The position numbers and the translations under genes were made by a program. A model generated the notes under the pieces. The model saw only the letters and a program-made list of their open reading frames with translations, was not told the origin of the DNA and did no database searches. From NCBI GenBank assembly GCA_003220975.1, contig QHTX01000167.1, forward strand, positions 44,334 to 67,227: DNA of 22,894 bases, written 5' to 3'. How positions within the stretch are numbered: the stretch's first letter is position 1; each line of letters begins with the position of its first letter. Shown piece by piece: positions 1 through 6,607 of the stretch. This DNA is from Gemmatimonadota bacterium (GTDB lineage Bacteria > Gemmatimonadota > Gemmatimonadetes > Gemmatimonadales > GWC2-71-9).

Positions 1-295
1 CCTCCGGCCGCAACACGACCCGGTTCACCGTGTCCGAGGGCGCCACCGCCGTGATGCTCACCACCGTGCTCAGCGCGCCCGCAGGAACCACCAGGTTGTG
101 CTTGCTGACCTTGACCACCCCACCAGCAGGGCCGAGTGTCTGCGTGACGGAGTCGTACCCGAGCGGCTTGCACGAAAGCAATCCCTCCGTCGTCGCGACA
201 TTCCCGCGCAGGGTCGGGCCGGCGAGGTCCGAGCGACAGCTCGTGGCCAGCGCGATCGCGCCAATGGAAAGCGCGACCACTGCGCGACGGCGCAT
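1..295 (-). CDS. ZU5-like lipoprotein, paralog E (3' end outside window)
   Basis: This partial gene runs off the left edge; 98 codons are visible. The start is the ATG at 293-295, which has GAGG about 8 bases upstream and lies just after the stop of the preceding gene. Another in-frame ATG at 308-310 would overlap that gene. The N-terminus is a lipoprotein signal peptide with lipobox ALATSC and Cys at residue 20, so I infer a membrane-anchored envelope protein. The mature part has YDSVTQTLGPAGG, then a ZU5-like strand pattern with LVVPAGAL and SDTVN, the core shared with the paralogs at 2648-3178 and 3909-4490. ZU5 domains are beta-rich modules of cytoskeletal and receptor proteins and of some bacterial surface proteins; no enzymatic residue is visible. 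The function is unknown. It is last in the visible part of a five-lipoprotein array. Confidence 0.75.
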   Translation of the reverse strand, partial: MRRRAVVALSIGAIALATSCRSDLAGPTLRGNVATTEGLLSCKPLGYDSVTQTLGPAGGVVKVSKHNLVVPAGALSTVVSITAVAPSDTVNRVVLRPE

Positions 296-303
296 CGGTC
301 GCC

Positions 304-570
304 TCACCATGCCACCGCGTAGTTCGAGTGCTGCGCCTGCAGTCCGACCGTCGGCTGCACGCAGGGCGACCCGAAGGTGATGGTCTTCCCGGTGCGCCCG
401 ATCCTGTACGTCACGGACTCGGCGGGCAGCGCCGAGCAGGACAGCAGCCCGGTCGGCGCGCTCTGCGAGCTCGGCGCCGAGGGTCGCGGCGCCTCGGTCG
501 GCAGGCGGTCGCACGCGGACCCGCCCACCAGGGTGGCCAGCGCGACTACGAGAGGACGGACCGCCCTCAT
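304..570 (-). CDS. Short lipoprotein, core-deleted paralog D (88 aa)
   Basis: This small lipoprotein starts MRAVRPLV and has lipobox VGGSAC with Cys20. Its first residues after the Cys (DRLPTEAP) closely match paralog A (DRSPTAVP). It keeps the TGLLSC block, a degenerate ESVTYRIGRTGKTITFG block and the family C-terminus HSNYAVAW. The ZU5-like beta core of roughly 90 residues found in the paralogs is absent, so this looks like an internal-deletion derivative. The ATG has GGAGG about 7 bases upstream and overlaps the TAA of the TPR gene by one base (TAATG), which suggests coupled translation. Its own stop is followed within 8 bases by the next lipoprotein gene. The function is unknown; it could be a decaying copy or a minimal variant still in use. 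Confidence 0.7.
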   Translation of the reverse strand: MRAVRPLVVALATLVGGSACDRLPTEAPRPSAPSSQSAPTGLLSCSALPAESVTYRIGRTGKTITFGSPCVQPTVGLQAQHSNYAVAW

Positions 571-1762
571 TACCTGGCCTCCTTCCGCCCCCGGACCGAG
601 ACGTCCGGGACGCGCCTCGCGGCGCCCTGGTTCGAAACAGCCAGCGGGCCCGCCCCGGGGGTCCGCATTGCCAGCAACGCGTCCAGCTTGTCGATCTCCA
701 CCCTCGCTCCCAGCCGCTCGAACGTCGCGCGCGCCGCCTGCGCGACCTGTTTCGCGCCGGCGCCGTCGCCCGCGAGCGCCAGCATGTTGGCGAGATCGCG
801 CTGAGCATTCGCGACGAGCAGGGGGCGCTCATGCTTGGTGGCGCGGTCGATGACCTCCCGCAGCAGCCCTTCGGCCTCCCGCGTCTTCCCCGCGAGGCCC
901 ACTGCCACGGCCAGGATCCGCTGATCCTCGGTCTCGAGGACCTCGTCCTGGAGCTCACGATGCACCGCCAGTGCGCGCTCCGCTTCCTGGATGGCGAGGT
1001 CGGCCTCCCCACGGGCGACCTGGATCTCGGCCAGGCCCGCGAGGGCCTGGGCCCGGAGCCCCCGGTCGCCCAGCCGCTCGGCGGCTCCCAATGCCTCGTT
1101 CGCCGCGTACATGGCGTGGTCCAGCTGTCCTTGCTCGCGGTACGTGATCGCGAGGTTGTGCTGCGACTCGACGATGCCGCGGTCGTAGCCGACCTTCTGG
1201 TAGGCGTCGATCGCCCGGGTGTACGCTCCGATCGCCCGGCGGTAGTCCCCCTGCATGTTGGCGATGATGCCAAGGTTGTTGGCGCACCGACCGGCGGTGG
1301 CCATATCGTTGTCCTCTGTCGCCTCTTCCTGCGCCCGCGTGAAGAAGTACGTGGCGTCATCGATGCCGCCCCGCTCCAGCGCGATGGCGCCGCAGACGTT
1401 GAGCGCCCGCAGCTCCAGCCGGCGATCGCCCTGCACGCGCGCCCGCGACAGCGCGACCATCGCCCACTGCTGCCCGAGGTCGAGGCGGCCCAGCCGGCTG
1501 TGCGCGATGCTGCTCAGCAGGGCCAGCATCGGCGACTGCTCGACCTCGGTCTGCGGACGCTCGCCCAGATACGCGAGCAGCTCGGCGTAGCGCCCCGCGT
1601 CGGCCAATTCCTGCGCCGCGTGCAGTGGCGCCAGCGAGCCGCGCAGCTCGGCCGCGAACTCGTCGCCCCACTCCAGGCTGGCGAGCTTGCGAATCTCCTG
1701 CTCGGCGCCGAGCTGGGCGAAGATGGCCCTGGCCGCGCGGGCCGCCGCCTGCGCGTCCGCGT
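570..1762 (-). CDS. TPR-repeat protein, C-terminal half (after frameshift)
   Basis: This is the continuation, in another frame, of the TPR gene that starts at 2632. Reading from about 1762, it finishes the first repeat block (ARAIFAQLGAEQEIRKLASL) and then contains a second block of about 330 residues. The second block parallels the first: ALNVCGAIALERGGIDDA, CANNLGIIANMQGDYRRAI, HNLAITYREQGQLDHAM and RAQALAGLAEIQVARGE align with equivalents upstream. TPR helices of this type form protein-binding superhelices and have no catalytic role. The frame is open upstream to 2153, but that part encodes only arginine/glycine-rich shadow sequence, so I do not treat 2153 as the start. No good independent start is visible after the shift, which favours one protein of about 685 aa if the frameshift is an error. 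The tail after LDALLAMR is short and unstructured. Confidence 0.65.
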
Positions 1763-2632
1763 TGCGGCCACCTTGACGAGGTCCCGCGTCGCCTCGGCCA
1801 AGAGGTACGGCCGCCCGTGCGACTCCGCCCGCCCGATCACCTCGCGCAGCGCGCGCTCGCCAGCCGCCAGGTCGCCCTCGGCCACGAGCAGCGACGCCAC
1901 CGCGCGCAGATCCTCCGCCTCTACCACAGGATTGACCAGCCCGCGGCGGATTTCCGCCACCCGGTCCAGCTCGCGCCGAGCGAGCTCCAGCTCGCCCGAG
2001 ACCACGCGGATCTCCGCGCGTCCCCGGAGCGCTTGCGCCCACAGCGTGCGATCCCCGGCCGCCTCGGCTGTCGCGACAGCCTGGTCGGCCTCGGCCAGCG
2101 CGCGGTCGAGGGCCCCCTGCTCGCGATACGTGATCGCGAGGTTGTGGTGGCATTCCGCGACGCCCTGCTGCATCTCAGCGCGACCGAAGGCCGCCACGGC
2201 GATCTCCCAGGACCCGATCGCCTCGGCGTGCCGCCCCCGCAGGTGGCTGATGATCCCCAAATTGTTGGAGCAGCGGGCCGTCGTGGCCAGGTCGCCGTCG
2301 CGGCTGGCCGCCATGAGGGCCCGCGTGAAGTAGTCCGCGGCCTCGTCGATCCGCCCGCTCACCAAGGCGATGGCGCCCCGCGCATTGAGCGCGTGCCGCT
2401 CGACGGCCTGCTCGTCCCGCTTGTGCGCCTGGTCCAGCGCCAGATCCACCCAGCGCAGGCCTTCCTCGTGCCGGCCGAGCCGCGCCTGCGCGGTCCCGTA
2501 CAGCAGCGCGAGGCTGGGCGAATCCGCGAGCTCAGTCCCCTTGCGCGCGCCGAGGTAGGAGACGACCTCGGCGTGCCGTCCGGCCGCGGCGAGCTGCTGA
2601 GCCTTGTCGACTACGAGTGACGACGTGTCCAT
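1514..2632 (-). CDS. TPR-repeat protein, N-terminal half (frame broken near 1760)
   Basis: The ATG at 2632 has GGAGG 8 bases upstream and lies 15 bases after the stop of paralog C. From residue 1 to about 289 the protein is a clear all-helical TPR array: LALLYGTAQARLGRHEEGL, LNARGAIALVSGRIDEAADY, CSNNLGIISHLRGRHAEA and HNLAITYREQGALDRALA. After about position 1766 this frame becomes arginine/serine-rich and loses all resemblance to the second repeat block, while the expected ending of the block continues in the neighbouring frame. No signal peptide is visible, so it is probably cytoplasmic. It sits inside the lipoprotein array and is probably co-transcribed with it. A scaffold or regulatory role is a guess; no enzymatic domain is attached. 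Confidence 0.7.
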   Translation of the reverse strand: MDTSSLVVDKAQQLAAAGRHAEVVSYLGARKGTELADSPSLALLYGTAQARLGRHEEGLRWVDLALDQAHKRDEQAVERHALNARGAIALVSGRIDEAADYFTRALMAASRDGDLATTARCSNNLGIISHLRGRHAEAIGSWEIAVAAFGRAEMQQGVAECHHNLAITYREQGALDRALAEADQAVATAEAAGDRTLWAQALRGRAEIRVVSGELELARRELDRVAEIRRGLVNPVVEAEDLRAVASLLVAEGDLAAGERALREVIGRAESHGRPYLLAEATRDLVKVAATRTRRRRPARPGPSSPSSAPSRRFASSPAWSGATSSRPSCAARWRHCTRRRNWPTRGATPSCSRIWASVRRPRSSSRRCWPC

Positions 2633-2647
2633 CGTATAGTCCTCCGC

Positions 2648-3178
2648 CTACCAAGAAGCCGCGTACTCGGAGAAATGCCTCAACACTCCGGTGACCTTCC
2701 GCTGCGAAGGGTCGTCCACTGACGGCACGTACTCGAGGATGGCCAGTGAGTCGTCCGTGTAGGCAATCTTCGTCCTCCGTCCGGCCGACCCGGTCTCACA
2801 GTTCGCGTAGCTCATCGTCAGCGTCGTGAACTTTGCCGCCGGCCGGAAGACGAGTCCCTCCGGCGCGAACCGGATCCGATTCACGGTGTCCGATGGGACG
2901 ACCAGCGTCACCCTGACCGGCTGGCTGAGCGCTCCGTCGGGAATGACGAGCAGGTGCTTGCTCACCCGGATCGACCCACCCTTCGGTCCGATCCTCTTCG
3001 TGACCGAGTCGTAAGCAAGCGGCCTGCACTGGAGCAGACCGGTCGGCGAATAGATGGCGCTGGCCTGCAGCGGGGGGACCAGACGGTCGGGAGCGGTCGG
3101 CGCGGGTTCCCGGCAACTCAGCACGACGGTGGCCGTGCCGACGAGCATCGCGGAGAGCGCGCTCCTGAACCCGGGCAT
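2648..3178 (-). CDS. ZU5-like lipoprotein, paralog C
   Basis: I choose the ATG at 3178, giving 176 aa starting MPGFRSALSA with lipobox VVLSC (Cys22). The frame stays open upstream to 3319, but that extension overlaps the preceding gene and would place the lipobox far from the N-terminus. The mature protein has TGLLQC, YDSVTKRIGPKGG, a ZU5-like core with LLVIPDGAL and PSDTVNRIRFAPEGLVF, and ends HFSEYAASW, the family's terminal signature. Two cysteines in the family positions (LLQC and YANC) could form a disulfide, since the same pair recurs in paralog A. It is predicted to be an envelope lipoprotein of unknown function. It lies 23 bases after paralog B and 15 bases before the TPR gene, consistent with one transcript. 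Confidence 0.8.
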   Translation of the reverse strand: MPGFRSALSAMLVGTATVVLSCREPAPTAPDRLVPPLQASAIYSPTGLLQCRPLAYDSVTKRIGPKGGSIRVSKHLLVIPDGALSQPVRVTLVVPSDTVNRIRFAPEGLVFRPAAKFTTLTMSYANCETGSAGRRTKIAYTDDSLAILEYVPSVDDPSQRKVTGVLRHFSEYAASW

Positions 3179-3201
3179 ATGGTCCGACACAGTTCGTGCC
3201 T

Positions 3202-3900
3202 CTACCAGGAAATCGCGAAGTCGCAGAAGTGGGGCAACGCACTCGTGAACGACTTGTCCGAGAGCGACTGGACTGCCGGGACCCTCTCCCACGCACTGTC
3301 CGCGCCCTCGCGATACCACAGCCCCAGCAGCTGGCTCTCGATGTAGGCGTCGGCGTCGTCCACCACGCCATCCCCGTTGAGGTCGCCGGCGGCGCCGCCG
3401 TACGCGATCTGCAGCTGGGCCGGCTCGCCGAACAGCAATCCGGTCGGCTCGAGCGAGATCTTGATGTTGTCTGGGTCGATCGTCAGCGTGATCAGGACGG
3501 AGTCGCCGGGCGCGAGGTCGCCTAGACCAGGGACGAAGGCCGGATCCGTGGTGTCGAGCCGCAGGAACGGCGCGCTGGTATCGCCGGTGGCGCTTAGGTA
3601 GTTGATCTGGAGGCCGCGCTGTTCCCCGCGCACCGCCCAGAACGACGCCGAATACTGATTGAGACTGAGCCCACCCGTCATGGAAGCCAGCGCGACGCCC
3701 TTAACCGTCTCCCCCCCCGAGAGCGCGCCGGTCACGGTGAACTGCGGTGCGGATCCCCCAGCCCACTGGAGGAAATGCGGTGCCGGGGTCAGCGGCTGCA
3801 CCGCGGTGGGATGCGGTCCATCGGAGCATCGGGCAGCGAACAGCGCGAGGACCAGCGGGATCAGGGAACGGCGCACGAGCATACGATTCTCCGAGTCCAT
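3202..3900 (-). CDS. Lipoprotein with dockerin/EF-hand-like calcium loop, paralog B
   Basis: The start at 3900 has GAGGA about 5 bases upstream; a second ATG is at 3882. The protein is 232 aa. A hydrophobic leader LIPLVLALFAARC ends in Cys, but Arg at the position before Cys is unusual for a lipobox, so lipidation is less sure than for the paralogs. The middle is beta-rich, and a stretch LEPTGLLFGEPAQLQIAYGG parallels the PEGLVF segment of the ZU5-like paralogs. It is followed by DLNGDGVVDDAD, a calcium-binding loop of the dockerin/EF-hand pattern (acidic or Asn residues at 1, 3, 5, 9 and 12). The end, LPHFCDFAISW, is the family terminus. The calcium loop may stabilise the fold or dock a partner; only one loop is present, whereas type I dockerins have two. 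It lies between paralogs A and C. Confidence 0.75.
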   Translation of the reverse strand: MDSENRMLVRRSLIPLVLALFAARCSDGPHPTAVQPLTPAPHFLQWAGGSAPQFTVTGALSGGETVKGVALASMTGGLSLNQYSASFWAVRGEQRGLQINYLSATGDTSAPFLRLDTTDPAFVPGLGDLAPGDSVLITLTIDPDNIKISLEPTGLLFGEPAQLQIAYGGAAGDLNGDGVVDDADAYIESQLLGLWYREGADSAWERVPAVQSLSDKSFTSALPHFCDFAISW

Positions 3901-3908
3901 GTGAGTCC

Positions 3909-4490
3909 TCACCAGGCGATCGCGTAGTTCGAGAAATGCGGCAGCTCCCCCGCGACCCATTGCTGCCCCTGACTCCAGAGGTTCTTGTTGACCTTGGACC
4001 AGATTTGCAGGTAGCCCAAGATGGTCAGGGAGTCGCTGACCTGGGCGATCCGGACCGTATCGCTTGTCGACGCCCCGCAGCCCTTGTAATTCGTATAGAG
4101 GAGCGCTCCTGTGCTCAGTCCGTAGGAGAGGTCCACGGCGCTGGGCGGGAAGACGAGGCCCTCGGGCCGGAAGCGAACCCATCTCACGGTGTCCGCTGGG
4201 GCCACGGCGGTGATCGCCACCGGGACGCTCAGCACCAGCGAGTCGACCCACAGAATGTGATTGCCGACCTGCAGGGTATCTCCCCTGGGGCCGATCACCT
4301 TGGTCACGGAGTCGTAGGTTTGGGGACAGACGACCAGCCCCTTCTTGTTGCTGGTGCCGGTGGGCTGCGACTTGTCGCTGGAGCGCGCCGCCAGCAGGGG
4401 TGCGGTCGGCACGGCGGTCGGCGAGCGGTCGCAGGCGAATGCGATGGCGCCGACGACCAGCCCGACTACAGAAGCACGCACGGCTCTCAT
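3909..4490 (-). CDS. ZU5-like lipoprotein, paralog A (first gene of array)
   Basis: This 193-aa gene opens the array. The ATG at 4490 has GGAG 8 bases upstream. The signal peptide MRAVRASVVG... ends in lipobox AFAC with Cys20, followed by DRSPTAVP. The mature part carries VVCPQTYDSVTKVIGPRGD, a beta-rich ZU5-like core with PADTVRWVRFRPEGLVF, and the terminal LPHFSNYAIAW. The usual VPxGAL is replaced by VDSLVLSVPV, so the core has diverged. The cysteine pair VVC and KGC may form a disulfide. It is predicted to be envelope-anchored; no catalytic motif is recognised. Its promoter must lie in the 149-base divergent gap shared with the HTH gene at 4640, which makes that regulator a candidate controller of the array. 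Confidence 0.8.
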   Translation of the reverse strand: MRAVRASVVGLVVGAIAFACDRSPTAVPTAPLLAARSSDKSQPTGTSNKKGLVVCPQTYDSVTKVIGPRGDTLQVGNHILWVDSLVLSVPVAITAVAPADTVRWVRFRPEGLVFPPSAVDLSYGLSTGALLYTNYKGCGASTSDTVRIAQVSDSLTILGYLQIWSKVNKNLWSQGQQWVAGELPHFSNYAIAW

Positions 4491-4639
4491 GGCCTACTCC
4501 TACAGGGCGCGGGGAGTCGCGGCAGGGAATGACGGTGGGGCGTCTTGACGGCGGCCTTCACACTCGACAGCTTGTGTGCAGCTGGGCGTCCCACTACCAG
4601 GCGATTTCCGCACGATTATGTCACTAAGGTAGGCCCAAT
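4491..4639. promoter_or_regulatory. Divergent intergenic region between lipoprotein array and HTH gene
   Basis: This 149-base gap should hold promoters for both directions. It includes a short inverted repeat at 4568-4584 (CAGCT, 7-base spacer, AGCTG) that could be an operator. It is also locally AT-richer around 4615-4640 than its surroundings. I cannot assign convincing -35/-10 boxes. Confidence 0.3.
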
Positions 4640-5251
4640 TTGCGATCTGTCAATACCGGAAAAGGATCCCGAAGGAGCCCCATAGCGGAGCGGCTTGCGA
4701 TCCTGCTGGACGCCTTCAGCCCCTGGGAAGGTATCTCCTTGACCTACCGGCAGTTTGCCGCGGAGCTGGGCGCGCCGGTCACGGAAGCGGCCGTCAAGAA
4801 GTGGCCCCAACGCAAGAAGTTTCCAGCGGATGTGGCGCGGCTGATCGTCGCCAAGGCAAGGGAGCGTGGCCTGATCGGGGCCACCCTGGAGTGGGTCCTC
4901 TGGGGGGACGGTTATGGGCCACAAAAGGTGTCAAAGGCGGCACCGACTGGTCCGGTAGTGCAACCACGTGCACCCGCCGAGCGGGTGGACGAACCCCTTG
5001 GCCGATTCGCCGTGCGCATCGCCAAGGCCCTGGAGGCAGACCTCAGCCACAACGAGTTCGGCCAGTGGTCCTCGGTCGAGGTGCAGCACACGGTCATCTG
5101 GGCGCTCAAGGACCTCGCCCGGAGGCTCTGGGTGTTGCGATTCGACATGGGGAAGACGTTCGAGCTCACGGACGACTGGGCCGGCAAGATCGGCCTACCC
5201 GTTCGCCCGCAAGACCAGGCACCCGCCGAGCGGGGCCCGGATGAGGCATAG
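4640..5251 (+). CDS. HTH-type transcriptional regulator
   Basis: This 203-aa protein starts at a TTG (4640) preceded by AAGGTAGG about 8 bases upstream; the rare start codon makes the exact N-terminus uncertain. Residues about 17-93 look like a Cro/CI-type helix-turn-helix region: AERLAILLDAF, then YRQFAAELGAPVTEAAVKKW as the putative turn and recognition helix, then a basic segment and TLEWVLWGDGYGP, resembling the post-HTH segment of phage-type repressors. The C-terminal half (residues about 118-185) is helical and unassigned, with no Ser-Lys autoprotease signature that I can identify. It is transcribed divergently from the lipoprotein array and ends 8 bases before the oppositely oriented tRNA-Ala. 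It may regulate the array, itself, or both. Confidence 0.65.
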   Translation: MRSVNTGKGSRRSPIAERLAILLDAFSPWEGISLTYRQFAAELGAPVTEAAVKKWPQRKKFPADVARLIVAKARERGLIGATLEWVLWGDGYGPQKVSKAAPTGPVVQPRAPAERVDEPLGRFAVRIAKALEADLSHNEFGQWSSVEVQHTVIWALKDLARRLWVLRFDMGKTFELTDDWAGKIGLPVRPQDQAPAERGPDEA

Positions 5252-5259
5252 GCAGGAAG

Positions 5260-5332
5260 TGGAGCGGATGGGATTCGAACCCACGACCCCCTGGTTGCAA
5301 ACCAGGTGCTCTCCCAGCTGAGCTACCGCCCC
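5260..5332 (-). tRNA. tRNA-Ala (anticodon UGC)
   Basis: The reverse strand folds into a complete cloverleaf. The acceptor stem is GGGGCGG with CCGCTCC and includes the G3:U70 wobble that defines alanine tRNAs. The D arm is GCTCAGCTGGGAGAGC. The anticodon stem CCTGG/CCAGG holds loop TTTGCAA, giving anticodon TGC. The T arm contains GGTTCGAATCC. The discriminator is A, encoded at 5260, and CCA is not encoded in the DNA. Length is 73 bases. Confidence 0.97.
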
Positions 5333-5344
5333 GTCAACAACCGT

Positions 5345-5353
5345 AAGATAGCA
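5345..5353 (-). promoter_or_regulatory. Probable extended -10 element of the tRNA-Ala promoter
   Basis: On the reverse strand TGCTATCTT lies 12 bases upstream of the mature tRNA 5' end. TATCTT matches a -10 hexamer in part and is preceded by an extended -10 TGn. It is AT-rich against a very GC-rich background. No convincing -35 hexamer is visible at 17 bases. Confidence 0.35.
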
Positions 5354-5397
5354 AACAGGGATGGGCGAACAGGAGAGGTAACGGCGACATTGGCGGT

Positions 5398-6222
5398 GTG
5401 AAATCCCTGTCGCTGGTCTGTCTCGTCGCCGCCTGCCACGCCGGACCGCCCTCGTCCCCCCCGCTGCGGCTCGGCACCACCTACACCGTCCAGCAATCCG
5501 GGGCTCTCGCCGTGCTCGAGTCGCTCTGGACGAGCACGTCTGCGCCGCGGGTCGCCACCGTCATCGGCCCCTCGGGCCAGATCCTCCATGCCGCCGCGAA
5601 CGGCGACCTGGACGTCGTGATCACGCACGCCCCCGCCCTCGAGGAGCGGCTGCTCCTCGTGCCGGGGCGCACCCTGCTCACCTGCCCGCTCGTCGCCAGC
5701 CGGTTCGCGATCGTCGGACCCGTCACAGACCCGGCGCAGGTCGCCCGCGCCGCGACGGCCGCCGAGGCGTTTCGCCGGATCGCGCGGGCCGGGAGACCGT
5801 TCGTGTCGCGCGGCGACTCCTCGGGCACGAACGTGAAGGAGTTGGCGCTGTGGCAGGCGGCCGGCGTGGCGCCGGCGCACACGTGGTACATCGAGTCCGG
5901 GGCGGACCAGGTGACGACGCTACATCTCGCCGACGAGCGCGACGCCTACGCCCTCGCCGACCTCCCCACCTACGCGAAGCTGCGCGACCTTCGGCTCCGC
6001 GTCCTGTTCGCCGCCGACACGGCGCTGACGAACCCGTACACCCTGTACGTGGTCCGTCAGGCGGCGCCCCATCCCGCGGCGCGGGACTTCGCCGCGTGGG
6101 CGGTCCGCGCCGGGCGGGCCGCGATCCTCGGCATTCATCTCCCGGATGGTACGCCGGCGTTCGTCGCCCGGGCGGGCGACTGCGCGCCTTTCGTCCGCAC
6201 CGAACCTAGGGAGCGACCGTGA
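5398..6222 (+). CDS. tupA: TupA-like tungstate/oxyanion substrate-binding lipoprotein
   Basis: This 274-aa protein is a periplasmic binding protein of the TupA class, the receptor for tungstate (or a similar oxyanion) in TupABC importers. A short signal peptide ends in lipobox LVAAC (Cys13). Family hallmarks are LGTTYTVQQSGALAVLESLW near the N-terminus, GDLDVVITHAP, and VSRGDSSGTNVKE.LW, the conserved Ser/Arg/Asp/Thr ligand-binding stretch. WYIESGADQVTTLHLADER.AYALAD follows, matching the second lobe. The start is the GTG at 5398; the good AGGAG is 22 bases upstream, so a rare upstream start cannot be excluded. No permease (TupB) or ATPase (TupC) gene is adjacent, so it must use partners elsewhere or act alone. 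It overlaps the opposite-strand lipoprotein gene by 17 bases at its 3' end. Confidence 0.85.
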   Translation: MKSLSLVCLVAACHAGPPSSPPLRLGTTYTVQQSGALAVLESLWTSTSAPRVATVIGPSGQILHAAANGDLDVVITHAPALEERLLLVPGRTLLTCPLVASRFAIVGPVTDPAQVARAATAAEAFRRIARAGRPFVSRGDSSGTNVKELALWQAAGVAPAHTWYIESGADQVTTLHLADERDAYALADLPTYAKLRDLRLRVLFAADTALTNPYTLYVVRQAAPHPAARDFAAWAVRAGRAAILGIHLPDGTPAFVARAGDCAPFVRTEPRERP

Positions 6223-6607
6223 GCGCGCGGGTCCCCGGAGGCAGCTCGGCGAACGACGAGTCCGCGACGTCGAGGACGGTGCCGCCGTAGAGGCTCGCGC
6301 TCGCCTTCCGCGGGACCACGAGCTCCGCGACGACGCCGTTCACCAGATTTCCCGTGACGATCACGCGCCACAGGTTGGATCCGCGGCGCTGGGCAAGCAG
6401 TTGATACGCCCCACCGGGCGCCGCCATCACCGTATCGATCGTGGCGCTCGTGTCGCTGCCCGCGAGTTGCAGCAGCATCGCCCGATCACTACTGCCGGCG
6501 TTCACCAATTGCACCGTGAGCTGTACGGACGCCGGCGCAGTGGTCTCGCCGCAGGCGCCTAGCGCCACAACGAGCGCGATGCGGAGCGCGCGCGTGTGCC
6601 GGCTCAT
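6206..6607 (-). CDS. Small lipoprotein, unknown function (133 aa)
   Basis: The start at 6607 has GGGAGG upstream and overlaps the restored stop of the protease gene (ATGA). The N-terminus MSRHTRALRIALVVALGAC is a lipoprotein signal with Cys19. The mature part (SVQLTVQLVNAG, TIDTVMAAPGGAYQLLAQR, NLWRVIVTGNLVNGVVAELVVPR) alternates hydrophobic and polar residues like a small beta-sandwich, and it ends ELPPGTRALTVAP. I do not recognise a family. Tight coupling to the M6 protease suggests an accessory or anchoring role for that secreted enzyme, which is inference only. The length is complete; the 3' end overlaps tupA on the other strand. Confidence 0.75.
   Translation of the reverse strand: MSRHTRALRIALVVALGACGETTAPASVQLTVQLVNAGSSDRAMLLQLAGSDTSATIDTVMAAPGGAYQLLAQRRGSNLWRVIVTGNLVNGVVAELVVPRKASASLYGGTVLDVADSSFAELPPGTRALTVAP

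Noticed and set aside
831..2333. Long plus-strand open frame opposite the TPR gene
   Set aside because: Antisense shadow in GC-rich DNA; arginine/alanine-rich with no domain, while the minus strand has clear TPR repeats.
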